A stretch of DNA of 64,000 nucleotides from Taxillus chinensis (GCA_023512835.1 CM042087.1:41978517-42042516), one strand, 5' to 3'; shown: positions 13,160 to 26,460, numbered from the stretch's first letter. Translations and numbers: made by a program. The notes: a model not told the origin generated them from the letters alone.

Positions 13160-16100
13160 AAGTACAAGTTCGAGAAGGGGTGGAAAAGGATAACGATAGG
13201 CCCAAAAAGTCAGACCAAGCTACCTCCACGACAAATATGTCTCGATCGGTGCGTCTCTGATTTTTCACAATTTATGAGGACAGAAATCTCCTTGTAATAT
13301 ATGCATGATGCACGGGGTGGCGTAAGCCAATCGAGATATGAGAGTTTTTAAAGAAAAATAAATATCAAAAAATAAAATAAAATAACGAACGAGTTGGGTC
13401 ATGGACTCATGGGTGTGTGTTTCCTTGAAGAATGAAGAGGCCGCAGATGCGTCTTCAACCTGGGCTGTCGCCGCATCCTTCGGGATATATAGTATTTTAT
13501 AACGAATGATGTCTTGATTTTCGATAATTCTATTCACGAGAGCACACGTCTATTTTATGGGTGGCCGACCAATCCAAAGGATTATAAAACTTTTTTAAAT
13601 ATAAAGATAAAACTTTTGTGTATTATGTTTAAATATAGAGTTTTTTTATTTTTTAAAAATAATATTTTATACTTAATTTCAATAAAATTTTCATTTTAAC
13701 TTTATTTATATTAAAATAATATTTTTTTAGTAAAAACTGATGGAAAGAAAAAAATAATAATAATATAAAATTATATATATATATATATAATTGATCATGT
13801 ACAACTAAGATCCCATATAGTAATAACAATTGAAATATATCATATTATGCGTTATCCAAAGAACGGGTGGGCCGTCGGGGTGATGACTGATGAAATCGGT
13901 TTTGATATTACGCGGAGAGTTCGAAGGTCTTGTATTGTGTCTTGGGCGATGGACTGAACCACTACCTTGACCCAATAATACTTAATTTTTGTTGGATTTG
14001 AATTGGGCCTAGTGGATAGGTTCAACAGACTCTGGGCCACTTAATTCACAAACAAGAATTAAGCCCTTCTTCAGTTGAACACGGACTTGGGCCATGACCC
14101 GTCCTACATTGGCCCATTGGCAGCTATGGAGCAAAGCATCATTGGAAGGGAACCAAGTTGTTTTTGTTTTTTGTTTTTAATTTTTTTTTTTAATATTGCA
14201 AACTGAGAACCAAATTTAAAAATAAAATAAAAATGTGTACAACCATAAATTAGTCTTGACAACTCATTTACTGACTTATATTGGCGTGTATGTCTGTACA
14301 ACTCATCCCAATATGTGCCTTACAAACAGATAAGCAGAAATACAAGTCATGAAAACAAAGTTGACACTACTCTCACATCCGTGTGAGAGTGAGTAGTTAG
14401 TTGCATTATCTTTATTGAATCAAAATATTGAAAGTAGGTGTTATATGAATTACGGGAACTGAAAACGAGCTGGCCACCTGCTAGACAATGCAAGGATTGA
14501 TGAGTCACGCCCCCACTGCCACTGCCACTGCAACTGCAACTGCAACAATGGCTGGAAGGCCTGAACCCCTTTTCCCCATTTCGATGCTTGTCCACAAAGA
14601 CACTCTGGCAATAAAAACACGCACGAGTCTGTCATTGCCATTTTCGCACACGACAGCCCACGGTCGCTTACAACATGCGGTGACAGTGCACCGATCCAGC
14701 CAGCTTGGATTTCCCCTTCGGACAGATAATTGTGTTGCTCCATCCGCGATCCACTTACAACTTCAAAAACCATGTGTCTGTTTTGGTTTGGTCCTTGCCA
14801 GGTTTGATGGAGTTGGGATTTACAACTGTACTTTCTTATTTAACAATCTCTTTGACCGGGAGGGATTACACCCTCACCGATCGGATTATACCCTTTAACC
14901 ACAACTGTCAGCCTACAACTTAATTTAAAATTGGAAAAATCATGACTCGAAATTATATGTTTGTTGTATTTTTGTTTTTTTTTTATTTTAAAAAATTATA
15001 TTTGAAAACATTAAATATTGTGTGTTTTTTAAAAATTTTAATTTTTTTTATTTGATGTGTGTTTTTATAAAAATTGTTTTCATTTTTAGTACACCAGAGA
15101 GATATGACAACAGTCGCAGAAGAAGGGTGAGAGGTTGCACGCGGAAAAGATCAGCAGCCAGAGGAGAAGGGAGGTCACACGCAGGGAGGGGCTGAGCCAC
15201 GGGAGTGGGGCGTCGTGCCAGAAGGGAGGGGAGGTCCCGCATAGGGGGAGATCGGCAGCGGCAGCGTTGGGATCTACAAGAGAGAACTAAAAACACAAAA
15301 CAAAAATTGAAAATATGCTACAAGTATTTTACTCAATTTGAAAACAAGTTATTCTTTAATTTTTTTAAAATACCAAAAATATTTTACCGAGTGTTTTCTA
15401 TATTTAAATACAAAAAACTTGTTCTAGAAACAGCTACCAAATAATTTTATAAAACTAGAGTGTATTTACAATATGCAAGTGGTACACAAAGCCTCTTTCC
15501 AATTGAGTTTTTTTTTTTGGTTTTTATATGAGGATTTTATAATAACCATATGATACACACATATATAAAAAAACTTATAAAGTATTTATGTAATTCTAAT
15601 TAATTTAAACTTTTATTTTTAATTTGTAAAAATCGTGGTCTGCAAATATAACTTTTGCATTTACAAAACCAAAGTAGTTTGAGAAATTAATTTGGGGTTA
15701 AAATTTGTAATCGGTGCACAAAGAGAAGTTAAAATGCTTATTTATATTTCAAAAAAAGTTTATTTATTTGACAATTTTTAAATAATATTTTGATATAAAT
15801 ATAAATATGTAAAAAAAAAGTATGTAATAGCATTTTCAACACACTCATTATTATCTACATATAAATAGAAAAAATTTCATTTTTATGCTCCAATAGACTC
15901 TTTATATGATTCTCTGAAAATGTTACAGTAACTCTTCACATTTGAGTTACGCATTAAACATTTTCTTTAATGTGTCCAATTTGACGTAATATTAACTTTT
16001 CAAATAGATTTCAATGGTAGGTATGTTCAGGTGATGTTATATATATTACATAAACATATGCACTATTTTATCATGCATATGATTAATTCGGAGTGTAAAT

Positions 16101-16181
16101 TTAAATTTCATTTAACCGTAACAATTTCTCATAGTAGAATTATATTTAAATAAAAAATAAATGTGAATTAAACAACTTATG

Positions 16182-16184
<3 letters not shown>

Positions 16185-16223
<39 letters not shown>
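16185..16223. repeat. (TA)n microsatellite
   Basis: Uninterrupted AT dinucleotide run of about 19 units. Confidence 0.97.
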
Positions 16224-16226
<3 letters not shown>

Positions 16227-16617
16227 GAGATATGATTGACCGCAGACAAGAATTAAACAAGAATGTACCGAGGGGGGTCACTCTTGAGAGCCCATGAATC
16301 AAATTTGTTTGGTTGGAAATTAAGAGGACAGGTAACTTTTTCTTTTTGAAAAGACAAAATTTTGAATATGCCTACAAAATTTCATTTTCGGAATCCTCAT
16401 ATATCAGTTGACAGTTATCACTAGTAAGTATCCGAATGTGTATAATTTAATGCGTTATAGATTTTCGCGTTATCAAGTCTTATAAGACCCCAGTACACCG
16501 TGTTCGATCAATGATTGGGATCAAAATCATACATTCATACATACTCCACACACTACTCCACTATGTGCGTTGTTGTAAGTCCACTCGGATATACGTGATA
16601 GGAGTGACAAACTGACA

Positions 16618-16873
16618 GTTTTGGGGTATTTGCAAAACTGCTTTACCAATTTTGATGCCAAATTAAGTCCATTGATCCTTCACGCTTAACTGTAGCATTC
16701 GATCACGTCACGAATGGTATTGGTTTTATATATCCTTACAAGTTACATCCCCTGATATGATGACAGGCAACACAATTTTGGAGTATTGCCAAATTGCTAT
16801 CAATTTGATGTCAAAATTGAGTGATCCTTCACGCTTAACAGGGGACGTAGCATTCACGTCATGAATGATATCG
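16618..16873. repeat. Diverged direct duplication
   Basis: Two copies share ttttggrgtattkgc, a 'caaattttgat/tcaatttgatg' block, gatccttcacgcttaac, and gtagcattc followed by acgtcayga. One runs at about 16618-16732 and the other at about 16775-16873. No coding potential is visible. Confidence 0.75.
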
Positions 16874-17410
16874 GTTAACAAGAAATATATCAGATGCCAC
16901 AATTTCTTATAAAAAGATTATTATAAAATTACCCGCACAACTTACAAATAACTGAAATGATTCCTAGAAAATTCAAATTTTAGAAACGTTAGAGGAGATG
17001 TCATTAGGTATTTTATAAATAGTAACGGAATTATATAATTAATGAATAACTATAATAATATTATAACATATAAGATTATTAGAGTAAAAAATAAAGAAAT
17101 TATAATAATTCATATCGGTCCTAATTTTATAATGATACTACCAACCCATTTTACATGTCATTTTTTCTCTCATAAAATTCAATTCATATATCAGAGATTA
17201 TTGGCTTTGCTATCAATTTGAATGGAACTTAACCACTAGAATATACTCTCCATTATTAATTCTTATATCAGAGAATTATGAATGCAACTTATATTAGAGA
17301 TTATGAATGGGTTTGCCTTATATAAATCCATGATAAAACAAATAATGCCTTCCAACTATTTGCGGTCACAATTTTTGTATGCAATATTTTTTATTATATA
17401 TATTATATAA

Positions 17411-18110
17411 TGTCATTGTTTTAGGACGTGTGTGGAGGGTTTGCTTCTCTTTTTTTTTTTTCTCATAACATTATAAACTAGAATCGCAGAGTACATCAAT
17501 GATTTATGATGAGCTCAATTAATCACAAGCATTAGAAATTATGGAATCATTGAAAAGTTTAATTTCTTGAGTACAGCGAAGCAAAGTAATTAAAATATTT
17601 ATAGTTTATCTTTAAAAAAATGGACTCAAAGTATAAACTAATTATAAAGGTACGTAGTTGCCTTTTTTTTTTTTTTTTTTTTTCAGATTTTGATTCGTTA
17701 TTAATAGTTAAGGCAAATATTCCATACATCTCCCCTTTAGTTTGGTTTTCCCTATAACTTAGGATGTCTCTTCTTCTTGTCATTGACATATTAATCGTGA
17801 TACAATATTAAATAATTAAGAACGCGATTTTAAGTGGTCCACTCCCTTGTTTGACGCGTTTCATTGTGTTCCATAAATGTATGTATGAGTGGTTTCACTA
17901 TTAACGTTCACTTTAAGTTATTAGTTAGATACATTTTTTTATGATTCAATTAAATTAAGTTAAGGGTATCAACTTAAAATTAAGTTAAGATGACAACTCG
18001 CAACTAATTCATTGTTTTAGGTCGTGTATTTATGGAGGGTTTGCTATTTCATAACATTAAAAACTAGACTCCCTCTCCCAGAGGAAATCATTGATTTATT
18101 ATAGTTGTTT
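17411..18110. repeat. Direct repeat of about 100 bp, copies 598 bp apart
   Basis: A block beginning tcattgttttaggwcgtgt occurs at 17411 and 18009. Both copies continue through ggagggtttgct, cataacattaaaaactag and tcattgattta. A second short word, gatgacaactcgcaactaat, recurs with changes at 17990 and 18249, so the region has been duplicated more than once. Confidence 0.75.
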
Positions 18111-18279
18111 TTTAATATAATTATTTTTAAATTCAAATAAATATATATATAATTCATAAATTATTTTTAAAAAAAAAAATATTATGCAAACTTTAATTAA
18201 ATTAAATATAAAGTTGTGCGTGTATGAGCTTAAAATTATTTTAAGGTGAGATGACAAGTTGCAACTAATATTTGCTGTG

Positions 18280-18960
18280 GAGTCGGCCTCGACTCCCGTG
18301 CGTGTTCCGCCTGAAATGGAAGGCCGAACGTAATCGGACAAAATAGCCCTTCCGATATTTCCTCCCACCTCCACCGACGGTCTCGGTGTCAACTTCGCTC
18401 CCTCTGAGACAACCCCGTCGCTTTCGATCGGCTGTCAACCTGTCCATCAACCCCGTCGGGGATGATGGCGACATGGTCCCGGACCTACTGTTGCCCTGTT
18501 GGGTTGGGTCCCACCTACTGAAAACGGCCAGTCGGCCGCGTCCACCGCCACCTGCTCCCTCGCTGTCGACTCACTGCCGCCGCCCTCTCCTCCTTTCGGC
18601 CTCTCCGCCAGCACCCTCCGGAGTCCGGCCTCTTCCGGCCAGCCCACCTGACCGCCGGGAGACACCCGCGAAGCGCTGTGGTCCCACCGCGCATTAAAAG
18701 TTTTCATAATCGCCACCGCTGGCGATTTTGACGCGCGGTTACTATTTATGGTGGGTCCCGACGGGGACGCCCACCCACGAATCACATCCCTCCGCGCGCG
18801 CAACCCGTTAAACCTGTCTGACTGCGACACTCGCAGGTACGGACGGGCTACGCGTAGGGAACTATGATGCAGGGGGACACCCTCGGTCACAGATGGGACA
18901 GGGACACCCGCTCGCTCTTTTACATCCGCGCCAGTTAGTCCACATGAGACAATCAATCGT
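18280..18960. other. GC- and CpG-rich island without a recognisable gene
   Basis: About 680 bp is strongly GC-rich and CpG-rich inside AT-rich DNA. Open frames of 103 (+) and 169 (-) residues exist, but their products are Pro/Arg/Ser-rich with no domain I recognise. Composition alone explains them. It may be an unmethylated promoter-like island or a captured gene fragment. Confidence 0.5.
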
Positions 18961-19661
18961 AGCCGTCGCAGCTATCGGTGTACCCAATCAACACGCAATT
19001 TAATTGATTTCAAAAAAATGAGCAACACCCTATAAGCTTATTACGTGCACCGCCCAGCAATCCGCCCTTACTGAGAAATACCATTACCTTACCTCTAATC
19101 ACAAACACTTTGAATTGTCTTTGTTTGTGGGGTTCCACATTGTATTTAGCTTTGACTTTTTTTTTTTTTTTTTTTCAATTTATTCCTGATATCCACTTGG
19201 ACCTGGCCTGCGAGAACACCAGCTGCAACACTAACAATTAGAAGCCTCACCAAATCTATATAGCATGACCAGGACGTTTGATTTGCACAATAAAAAATGT
19301 AAATCTATTTGTGGCACCTCAAACAATATTGTTGCAAGAAAATTTTACTTGTGTTACGGCAAAATATCATTGCTTCCATTTATCTATAAGATACTCCTTA
19401 TAAGATTTTTGAACATTTTATTTGAACTTTTGCAAAGCAAACCTGTTGAAAAGCTATTTGGGATAATCAATCTAACCTGTTGTAAAGCTATTAGGCTAAT
19501 CATACAGACAAACCTTGTGGAACAAATTATAGATTCAAACCTCACATTTATTGTATATAGAGTTTTATGATTAGTAATGGCTGAATGAGTGTAGGGATAT
19601 TACTACAAAAAAAAAAACGAACAATCAGTAAGAGCTTGAAATGATTTTATTATTATTATTT

Positions 19662-19679
19662 GGGGGGGGGGGGGGGGGG
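19662..19679. repeat. Poly-G homopolymer (18 G)
   Basis: A pure run of G follows a (TTA)n stretch. Its length may be uncertain in assembly. Confidence 0.9.
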
Positions 19680-19820
19680 TTATTATAGGGCTGTGAGATT
19701 AGAGTGTGAAATTTGGTGAAGATCGTTCGGACACCTAAGTGTGTTGTTTTCACATTTGTTTAACCTGAAAAAATCAGGGGAGAACTATAGAAACTTTGCG
19801 TGATAGGTATCGAAAAGTTA

Positions 19821-20032
19821 GGGCATACCTGATTGTCATATTTTTTGTTTTGTTTTAAAAATATGTTTTCAGATATAAAAATCTAAAAATAACAAAAATT
19901 ATTTTCATTTTAAAAGACATTTATAATGAAAATAATATTTTGTGGTTTTAAACTTTTAATTTTTTATCTGAAAATAACTATCACATTTTAAAAATAAAAA
20001 CAAAAACAAAAACAAGATGACCAAACATGCCT
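19821..20032. mobile_element. Tourist-like (PIF/Harbinger-type) MITE
   Basis: The ends are imperfect inverted repeats: the left end gggcatacctgattgtcat pairs with the reverse complement of the right end, aggcatgtttggtcatc. Poly-T/A arms continue the pairing inward. Direct TTA trinucleotides flank both ends (19818-19820 and 20033-20035), the target duplication typical of PIF/Harbinger elements. At 212 bp and without coding capacity it fits a non-autonomous Tourist-type MITE. Confidence 0.75.
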
Positions 20033-20039
20033 TTATGCA

Positions 20040-23000
20040 CCTAGAAATGAATATGAATTGGTATAAAATATTTATATTTGTATTTTGCTGTAAAAACGTA
20101 AATAAAACCTTACCGGGAAATTTTTGATAAAGTAGGGAATGAGTTATGTTAAATAATAATTTGTTTAAAAAAACTATAAGAATATACAAAAATATTGTTT
20201 CCAAAATTATCCTCATAACCTCATTCTTCATCTAAAATAATATTTACATGATAAAGAATAAAATTATCCTCATAAAGAATAAAATTGATAATAGATATGA
20301 TAAAGTTTTCTTTTAATCTTTTTTTTATGTGTAACTAACCACTGCTTATTTTCACCCTTTTCTTTTTCACATGTTTTTTTCTACCTCTTTGCACTTTTCC
20401 TTCTTATTCTATTTTTTTTTCATATTTTGTCATGCAAATAATAAATGTATTAATATTGAGTCGGGTGAATTAGTCGCATGGTAACACGCACAATATCACA
20501 ACGTTAATATTGTGTTATGTTGTTATTCTGTTGCGAATCTGATTAGCTAAACTGATTCAATATCAGTAGTCATTAATAATAAATATTTTTATCTGTATAG
20601 TAACTTAGAGCAATATCAATTATGTAATGTATTTTTTAAAGTCATATTACATCACTGATATTGTACTGTCATATCATCATTCATGTATTGACTAATCAAG
20701 CTAAACATGTTGATTATTAATTATGTCTCATCATGTAACTATGGCTGAGTTGTACGACTAAAGTGATATTATTTTCATGGAACTTAGTATATTGTTATAG
20801 TTGGCTTGGAAAGGCAGATAAGGGTGTGGAGTTATAGTTCCTGTTTTCATGAAACATTGTATTGAACGACTGCACACAACGCCTATACAAGATGAGCTGT
20901 TTGGTAAGCGATGAAAATTAATAACTAATATGAGTTTTACTATATTCATTTTTAAAATGAAAATTCTATATAGAGGTAATGTGCATAAACACTTTTTGAT
21001 TAATTTGGTTTATTTTATTTTTGAAATGGAAAGTGTTGTATTACTTTTTAAAATTTTTTAGTTTATATATATAAATATGTGTGTGCCCAGCTCAATAGGA
21101 AAGCCAACATCTCAAATTTTTAAATAAAGGCAATTAAGGAAACAATAGGCGCAAAACATTGCAGGAAACAATGAGAAACGTACACGCATGTTTCCTGCCA
21201 TTGTATTTATTTATTTTTTATTTTTTCTTTTTAGACATGTAAATGTGTATGTTGTGGTGGCATTTGTGACATTTCATGTAGTGTCACTCCAAACAAATAC
21301 ACAAATAAAGACGAAGGAGGTGTTTGATATGATGATATTGTTTTTAAAAATAAAATTAATTTTAAAGACAATAGCTCGATGAATTTCAAACTATTTATGA
21401 ATAGTGAAAATTTATTTACAATCATAGTTTTTAAAACATGGCTGAACTTTTTTGTTTTTATCGTGCAGCATGCCAAGTAATGTATGTGGATTATTATTAT
21501 TATATTTTTAAAAAAAATATAGAAAAATAGTCCACGTCCTTTTTATTTAAAACAAAAACATATTTTTTATTTAAATAATACTACATGTAGGAACATTGTG
21601 TAGATAAATCGCACATAAATACCTTTATTGTCGTTAGATTGATATTAATTCTTATTATTTTTTTCATATCGATCAAACGACAAAAATGGTGTTACTATGC
21701 AAATTATTGGGCAATATATATACAAATAGACTTTTTCTTTTTACTTTAAAAAATAAGCACACATTTGCTCCATCAAACACAGTGTGTGGTTTTTTTAAAT
21801 TGAGAAATCTACTATGAATTTATTTTATTTAAATATTAATATAAATTTAAAATTTATTTTTTAAAATAGGAAATCATATAATTGTTTTATGTTCTAAAAT
21901 CTAAACTTAATTTTTAAAATGTAAAGTCATTTCACATATACAACTCTAATATTACTATTCAGCTTACTTTTATTTCTATTAAAAATATTATTTTTTAATA
22001 TTGAATGGAATATATTTTAATTAAAATATTTAATATTTAAACGCGAGAAAAGATGAGACACCAAAAAATAAAATAATATATGATGAATGAACAATTACTT
22101 TTCATTTGTAAAAGGTTATTGTAGTGTTTTTTACATTTGAAGAATTTATTGAAGAATGAATTTGAAATTTAATTTTCTATGTATGAATAATATAGGGCTT
22201 CTTAAAATTATTATTATAACATTTGTAACACTATTCTCTATTTTTTCAACACGTATAGAGTTTTTATATGTATAAAGTCATTTGACAACTTTAATTATAA
22301 AATAACTCTTTATTTTATCTTTATTATTGTTAAAATATTTTTTATTTTATTTTTTATTCTCTTTATTAATATATGTGACGAGATAATAAATGTAAGTAGA
22401 TAAAAAATAATATTATATATTATAATAAATAAATAGTTATTCTTCACACATAAAAGTAAATGGATATAGCATGACTTGAATATAGAAATGAAAATAGCAA
22501 ATGTATTGGATAAATCCTATTGGTTGAGTTAGATTTATTTTCAAAATGAAATTATTTTAAAAACTATGAACACATAAATCTATACCCCTTGTAAATATTT
22601 TTAATTTATTCAAATTTATTATTTTAAAATTAATTGTATCTTTAAAAATAATATTATATTATTTTAAAAAATATAATAGATAGCTTTGAAGATGCGTGCC
22701 ACTTAGTGGACTATATACTTCATACCGGCTACGTACTCACACGAAAAGGCCATCATTATGGCGTTGATGACAAGAAAACGAAAGTGAAAGGCAGCGACTT
22801 TGAATGGGTTGGATTAGGTTGTCGAGGATTATGGATGATAATAAATAAGGACAGCTCAACAACATCACAATCTTTGAGAATAATGAACGCACTGTAAGTG
22901 TTTTGCACATCGTGATCTTGACTATTTTCAGGCTTTACAGAGTGTCATGATCAATACTTAGTTGTCCGCAAATTAATTAATCACACCCACACACATATAT

Positions 23001-24100
23001 ATGTATATATATACATATACATGTGTATATCATCAAATAACTTCATAAATTTGTTATCTGATCTCCGATGAGCACCCTTTTTAAAAATTCCCTACATAAA
23101 CAAAGGAATTCAAAAGGCCATAATTCCATTTTTGGGTAGATTTCTGTGAGACTGCGAAAATTATGAAAGAACAATAAATCCATTATAAAAAAAATAATAC
23201 ATATATATATCTCTTATTTTAAATTCTATTTATTTGTTTTAATGAATTATATACCTATTATAACTAAAATTTTACTGGCGAACCATGTGAATATAGAACA
23301 AATATCTCGATTGGTAAAACAAACATTTTATGTCTTGTAAGAGATTTCAAATTTGATTTTCGTTGCGAGCGTTAAAAAGTTTCCTATGAAATTGTCTCAG
23401 CTGCTTTCGCCCGTTACAGAGCAGCACCATTACACCATACCACCACCATAGTTCTAATCCATATGGTGATGTTGTTCTCTGCCCGGTCTAGATCGATCAA
23501 GACACCACGTACCTCTGCCAAACAACTCCACTGTAATTGTCCTTCATCACCTCGATCGTGCCACCATCCCTACAATGCCACTCGTCTGGTCATTGTTGTC
23601 ATCACCCAACACGTGAACCAGGTAAACACTTCCTGGCCTCATTTCTCTGTCTCTCTCTCGGTGGTGGTTGATTTACCCAATCTAGGTTGATGCACGTACG
23701 ACGGTCGAAGGCAAAGAATCAACCCACCCCCAATACCGACAATTCGCCCGATCTCGAATGATTCTAGCTGTGAATTTATTTTTTTTTAGGCAAAGAGAAT
23801 GACTCAAAAACGAGAAAATAAATGAATCTTTTTTTCTTTTCTTTTACGTGTACTTAGTTATGATATTAGTGATTTAAGTTTTAAAATTAATAAATGTTTC
23901 AATGGGAAGGGCCGTTTGATTTATATTTTTATTAAAGTTACTATTTATATCTCGAGGTCAAAATTTCCGCTTCTCTAAAACATAAGAAATTTGTTTTATG
24001 AGGATACAATATTACTATTTTTTTTTTTTTTTTTCCCAATCCCCCACCCCCCTTATGAGGTGAATTATAAATTTTAGTTTTTTATTTTTTTCAAAAACTT
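20040..24100. other. AT-rich intergenic DNA without a recognisable gene
   Basis: Only short, compositionally AT-driven open frames are present. A palindromic TA/TG-rich patch lies at about 22985-23030. I see no gene, RNA gene or clear element ends. Confidence 0.65.
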
Positions 24101-24136
24101 TAGGCTCTCGTGTCACGACAATCCAACTCTCTCCCT

Positions 24137-24281
24137 TCCCCCCCCCCCCCCACCTTAGCCCAGGCCTGCTTCAGCCGCCCTCAAGGGCCTCCCCAACCCC
24201 ATGCCCCCCGGGGCCCCCCCCCCCCCCCCCCACCCCACCACCCTCTCCCCTTCATGGCAACCCTGACCCCCCCCCCCCCCC

Positions 24282-24316
<35 letters not shown>
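24137..24316. repeat. Poly-C low-complexity tract (C14 to C28 runs with GGGG interruptions)
   Basis: Runs of C of 14, about 17, about 18 and 28 are separated by short spacers and two GGGG blocks. A proline-rich open frame on + and a glycine-rich one on - are artefacts of the tract. The complementary strand is a strong G-quadruplex candidate, and exact run lengths are likely to be unreliable in assembly. Confidence 0.9.
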
Positions 24317-24329
24317 ACTCAGCCCTTGC

Positions 24330-25379
24330 CCTTGCTCGCGCAAAATTGTCCTTTTAATATTCCACACCTTTTGATATTAATTAAATTTCTGCTTAATGAA
24401 ACTGAGGAAATAGTTGGTCTATTAAAACGCCCAGAGGCAACAAATCTAAACAATATAAGTTGATGGCCATGTGTGCGGGTTCCTAAAGTACCCATATTAA
24501 TTACAAAAACCACAGTAACAAATAAAAAAAAATTGTTTTTTGGGTTTTAAACGTATAATGATATTATTGTCCACATGATTAATTAAAGTTGAAATTGATA
24601 TAAAACTAGTTAAGTTCGATTCTTTGGTTTGCTCTATATATTAATTAACTTAACCTCACCTAGTATTTTGAAGATTAAATATAGTTACTATCAATTTTAC
24701 TGAAATATTACACCATCCATAGATTCTCAAACTATGTATCTTCAAATAAGGAATACTTGTTTCTTACATATTGCAGACATATGTGGGAGATATAATTTTG
24801 GTGTTTTAAACTGGTTTTAAGAAACACTTTATATATCGTCATTATGATCAAATTTGATTTCTGTTTCCTTAATTATCAGACAATATTAGCTATAGAATTG
24901 AAAAATAAATGCGTAGTACATAAACTTTATTTTTATATTTTAATATAAATCATTGAATATGAAATCTCAAGGGTACTGAATAAAAGTGGTTTTCATTTTG
25001 CACTAACGTAAAAAAGTCTAATATAATATTTTTGACAGTATTAAAACTAAGTAGATTTCTTCAATGCATTTTTTTTTAAATATGCACAATACTTTTAATT
25101 AAAAGTCAGAAATTTTAGCACGTGTTTTTGTGTTGTCTTATACGTATATTTCTTTCAACTTGGGTTTCTCTATCTTGGATCTTGGATTGGAGATTGTGTT
25201 TAGGGGTTTGAATGTTGATGATGTGACCGTTGGGTGATTCAGCTTGACCCCAAATGCTCCGATGTGAGAGTGAGACTCCCAGTAAAAATAGATAGAAGAC
25301 AATGGGATCATGCAGCCGTATTTCGTTGCATAAAATCAGGTTCTGTACGTATGAGAGGGAGTCCTAATTCATATGCTAA

Positions 25380-25426
<47 letters not shown>

Positions 25427-26390
25427 ACTTTGCAATTGCATGCATGTATGTTCATATTTCAGTTTCTTCTAACAATGGGTACACATTGCTTTATTTATTC
25501 ACGGCGCATTATAATAATTTCATTTTATTTCGAATATCTCAGTTTAAAAATTAATGAAATAATAGGGAATATTAATATATTATGTCAAAAATGAAAAATC
25601 TGTAAATATAATATCTGTTAATATATATATTTAAAAATATAATTCCTGAATGAATTGGATAACAAAATAAAGTTTTAATTTTTTTTGATTCTTTATTTGA
25701 ATTTCATTTGGCGTTTTTTTAATTATAATTTCATAATCCATTCTGACACAACTAATCAGTCAACAATTAATTTCTTCAACCCAGTAAGTTTTTCAAATGA
25801 TTTCCTATAAATTGATCCAATAAAGCAAACTCTGTCAGATGCGAAGTCTTTAATGAAATTCAGTATCCTTCAATTTTCGCAAACATTTTTTTTTCTTTTT
25901 TTTTTTATGGGAGTGAAGTTTATGTTTGTTTGTTTGTTTGTTTGATATTAAATATTAATGGGTCTTTTTTTAATGGATCTGTACAATACGATCTTGCTTT
26001 CAAACCAAGGTTGGTTTGCTCAGATGACTGATCCAGCGAGCGACCAACAGACAAACAATTGACCCCATGGAACATTAACTAACGAAAAAAAGATATATGA
26101 TGTACGAGCACAATTACAAAGCCACTCTTGGCGATACAACAACAACACCAGACCATACCAAGAGCAGCGTCGGTACGAGGAGCGACCGGGGTGGAGATGC
26201 AGCACTCTGTTGGTTGCGATGTTGTTGGATCTGAAGATGGAGGTACGATCTGGTATGGAGGGGGCTATGATTTCGTTGGTCCACGTTTTTACTGGGTTTG
26301 TGGGTTCTCTCTGCTATGGACACAACTCAGAGGCTCTCTCTGACGTTGGTTCTCACTCGGGGCGTGATCGATCCATCGCCAGGGGTGGGA
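24330..26390. other. Intergenic DNA with an (AAAT)n array
   Basis: No gene is recognisable. An (AAAT)n microsatellite of about 13 units occupies 25377-25428, and a (TTTG)n patch lies near 25922-25943. Confidence 0.65.
25377..25428. repeat. (AAAT)n microsatellite
   Basis: About 13 uninterrupted tetranucleotide units. Confidence 0.97.
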
Positions 26391-26394
26391 TGTG

Positions 26395-26460
26395 AAGTCT
26401 GGTGATGTTGGTGTTGCGCGCCAACTGTTCGACGAAATGCCTGAGAGGAAATGGTGTATG
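26395..26460 (+). pseudogene. Relic of a pentatricopeptide-repeat (PPR) gene
   Basis: One frame reads KSGDVGVARQLFDEMPERKW, which matches a single plant PPR motif of the PLS type (SGDxxxARQLFDEMPERN). PPR proteins bind organellar RNA. Only about one motif is intact. The adjacent 26200-26390 sequence is moderately GC-rich but does not continue a PPR frame, and no start, further repeats or E/DYW tail follow. This is a fragment. Confidence 0.6.

Larger units (their letters stand above)
8260..19800. other. Gene-poor intergenic DNA
   Basis: No intact gene is recognisable. The stretch holds (TA)n tracts at 13120-13155 and 16185-16223, local direct duplications near 10671, 16640 and 17411/18009, and a GC-rich island at 18280-18960. 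It also holds a G18 homopolymer at 19662-19679 and a sequence resembling a copia primer-binding site near 11471. Moderately GC-rich patches at 14490-14900 and 15100-15290 have open frames but no protein resemblance. Confidence 0.6.

Noticed and set aside
14488..14898. 136-residue plus-strand frame with a Thr-Ala repeat
   Set aside because: The repeat comes from an actgcc microsatellite-like patch. The remainder has no recognisable domain, and another frame is open on the opposite strand.
14950..15460. Possible TIR element with GC-rich core at 15100-15290 and T/A-rich arms
   Set aside because: The arms look alike only in poly-T/A composition. I could not match terminal inverted repeats or a target duplication.
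18447..18956. 169-residue minus-strand frame in the GC-rich island
   Set aside because: Composition explains its length. No domain, splice context or start context supports it.
23305..23370. Second tRNA-like sequence (ctcgattggtaaaaca and a gatttcaaatttgat box)
   Set aside because: It cannot be folded into a tRNA by eye and has no SINE ends. It is too weak to annotate.
24110..24463. 117-residue proline-rich frame
   Set aside because: It is produced by poly-C tracts, and the homopolymer lengths make the frame meaningless.
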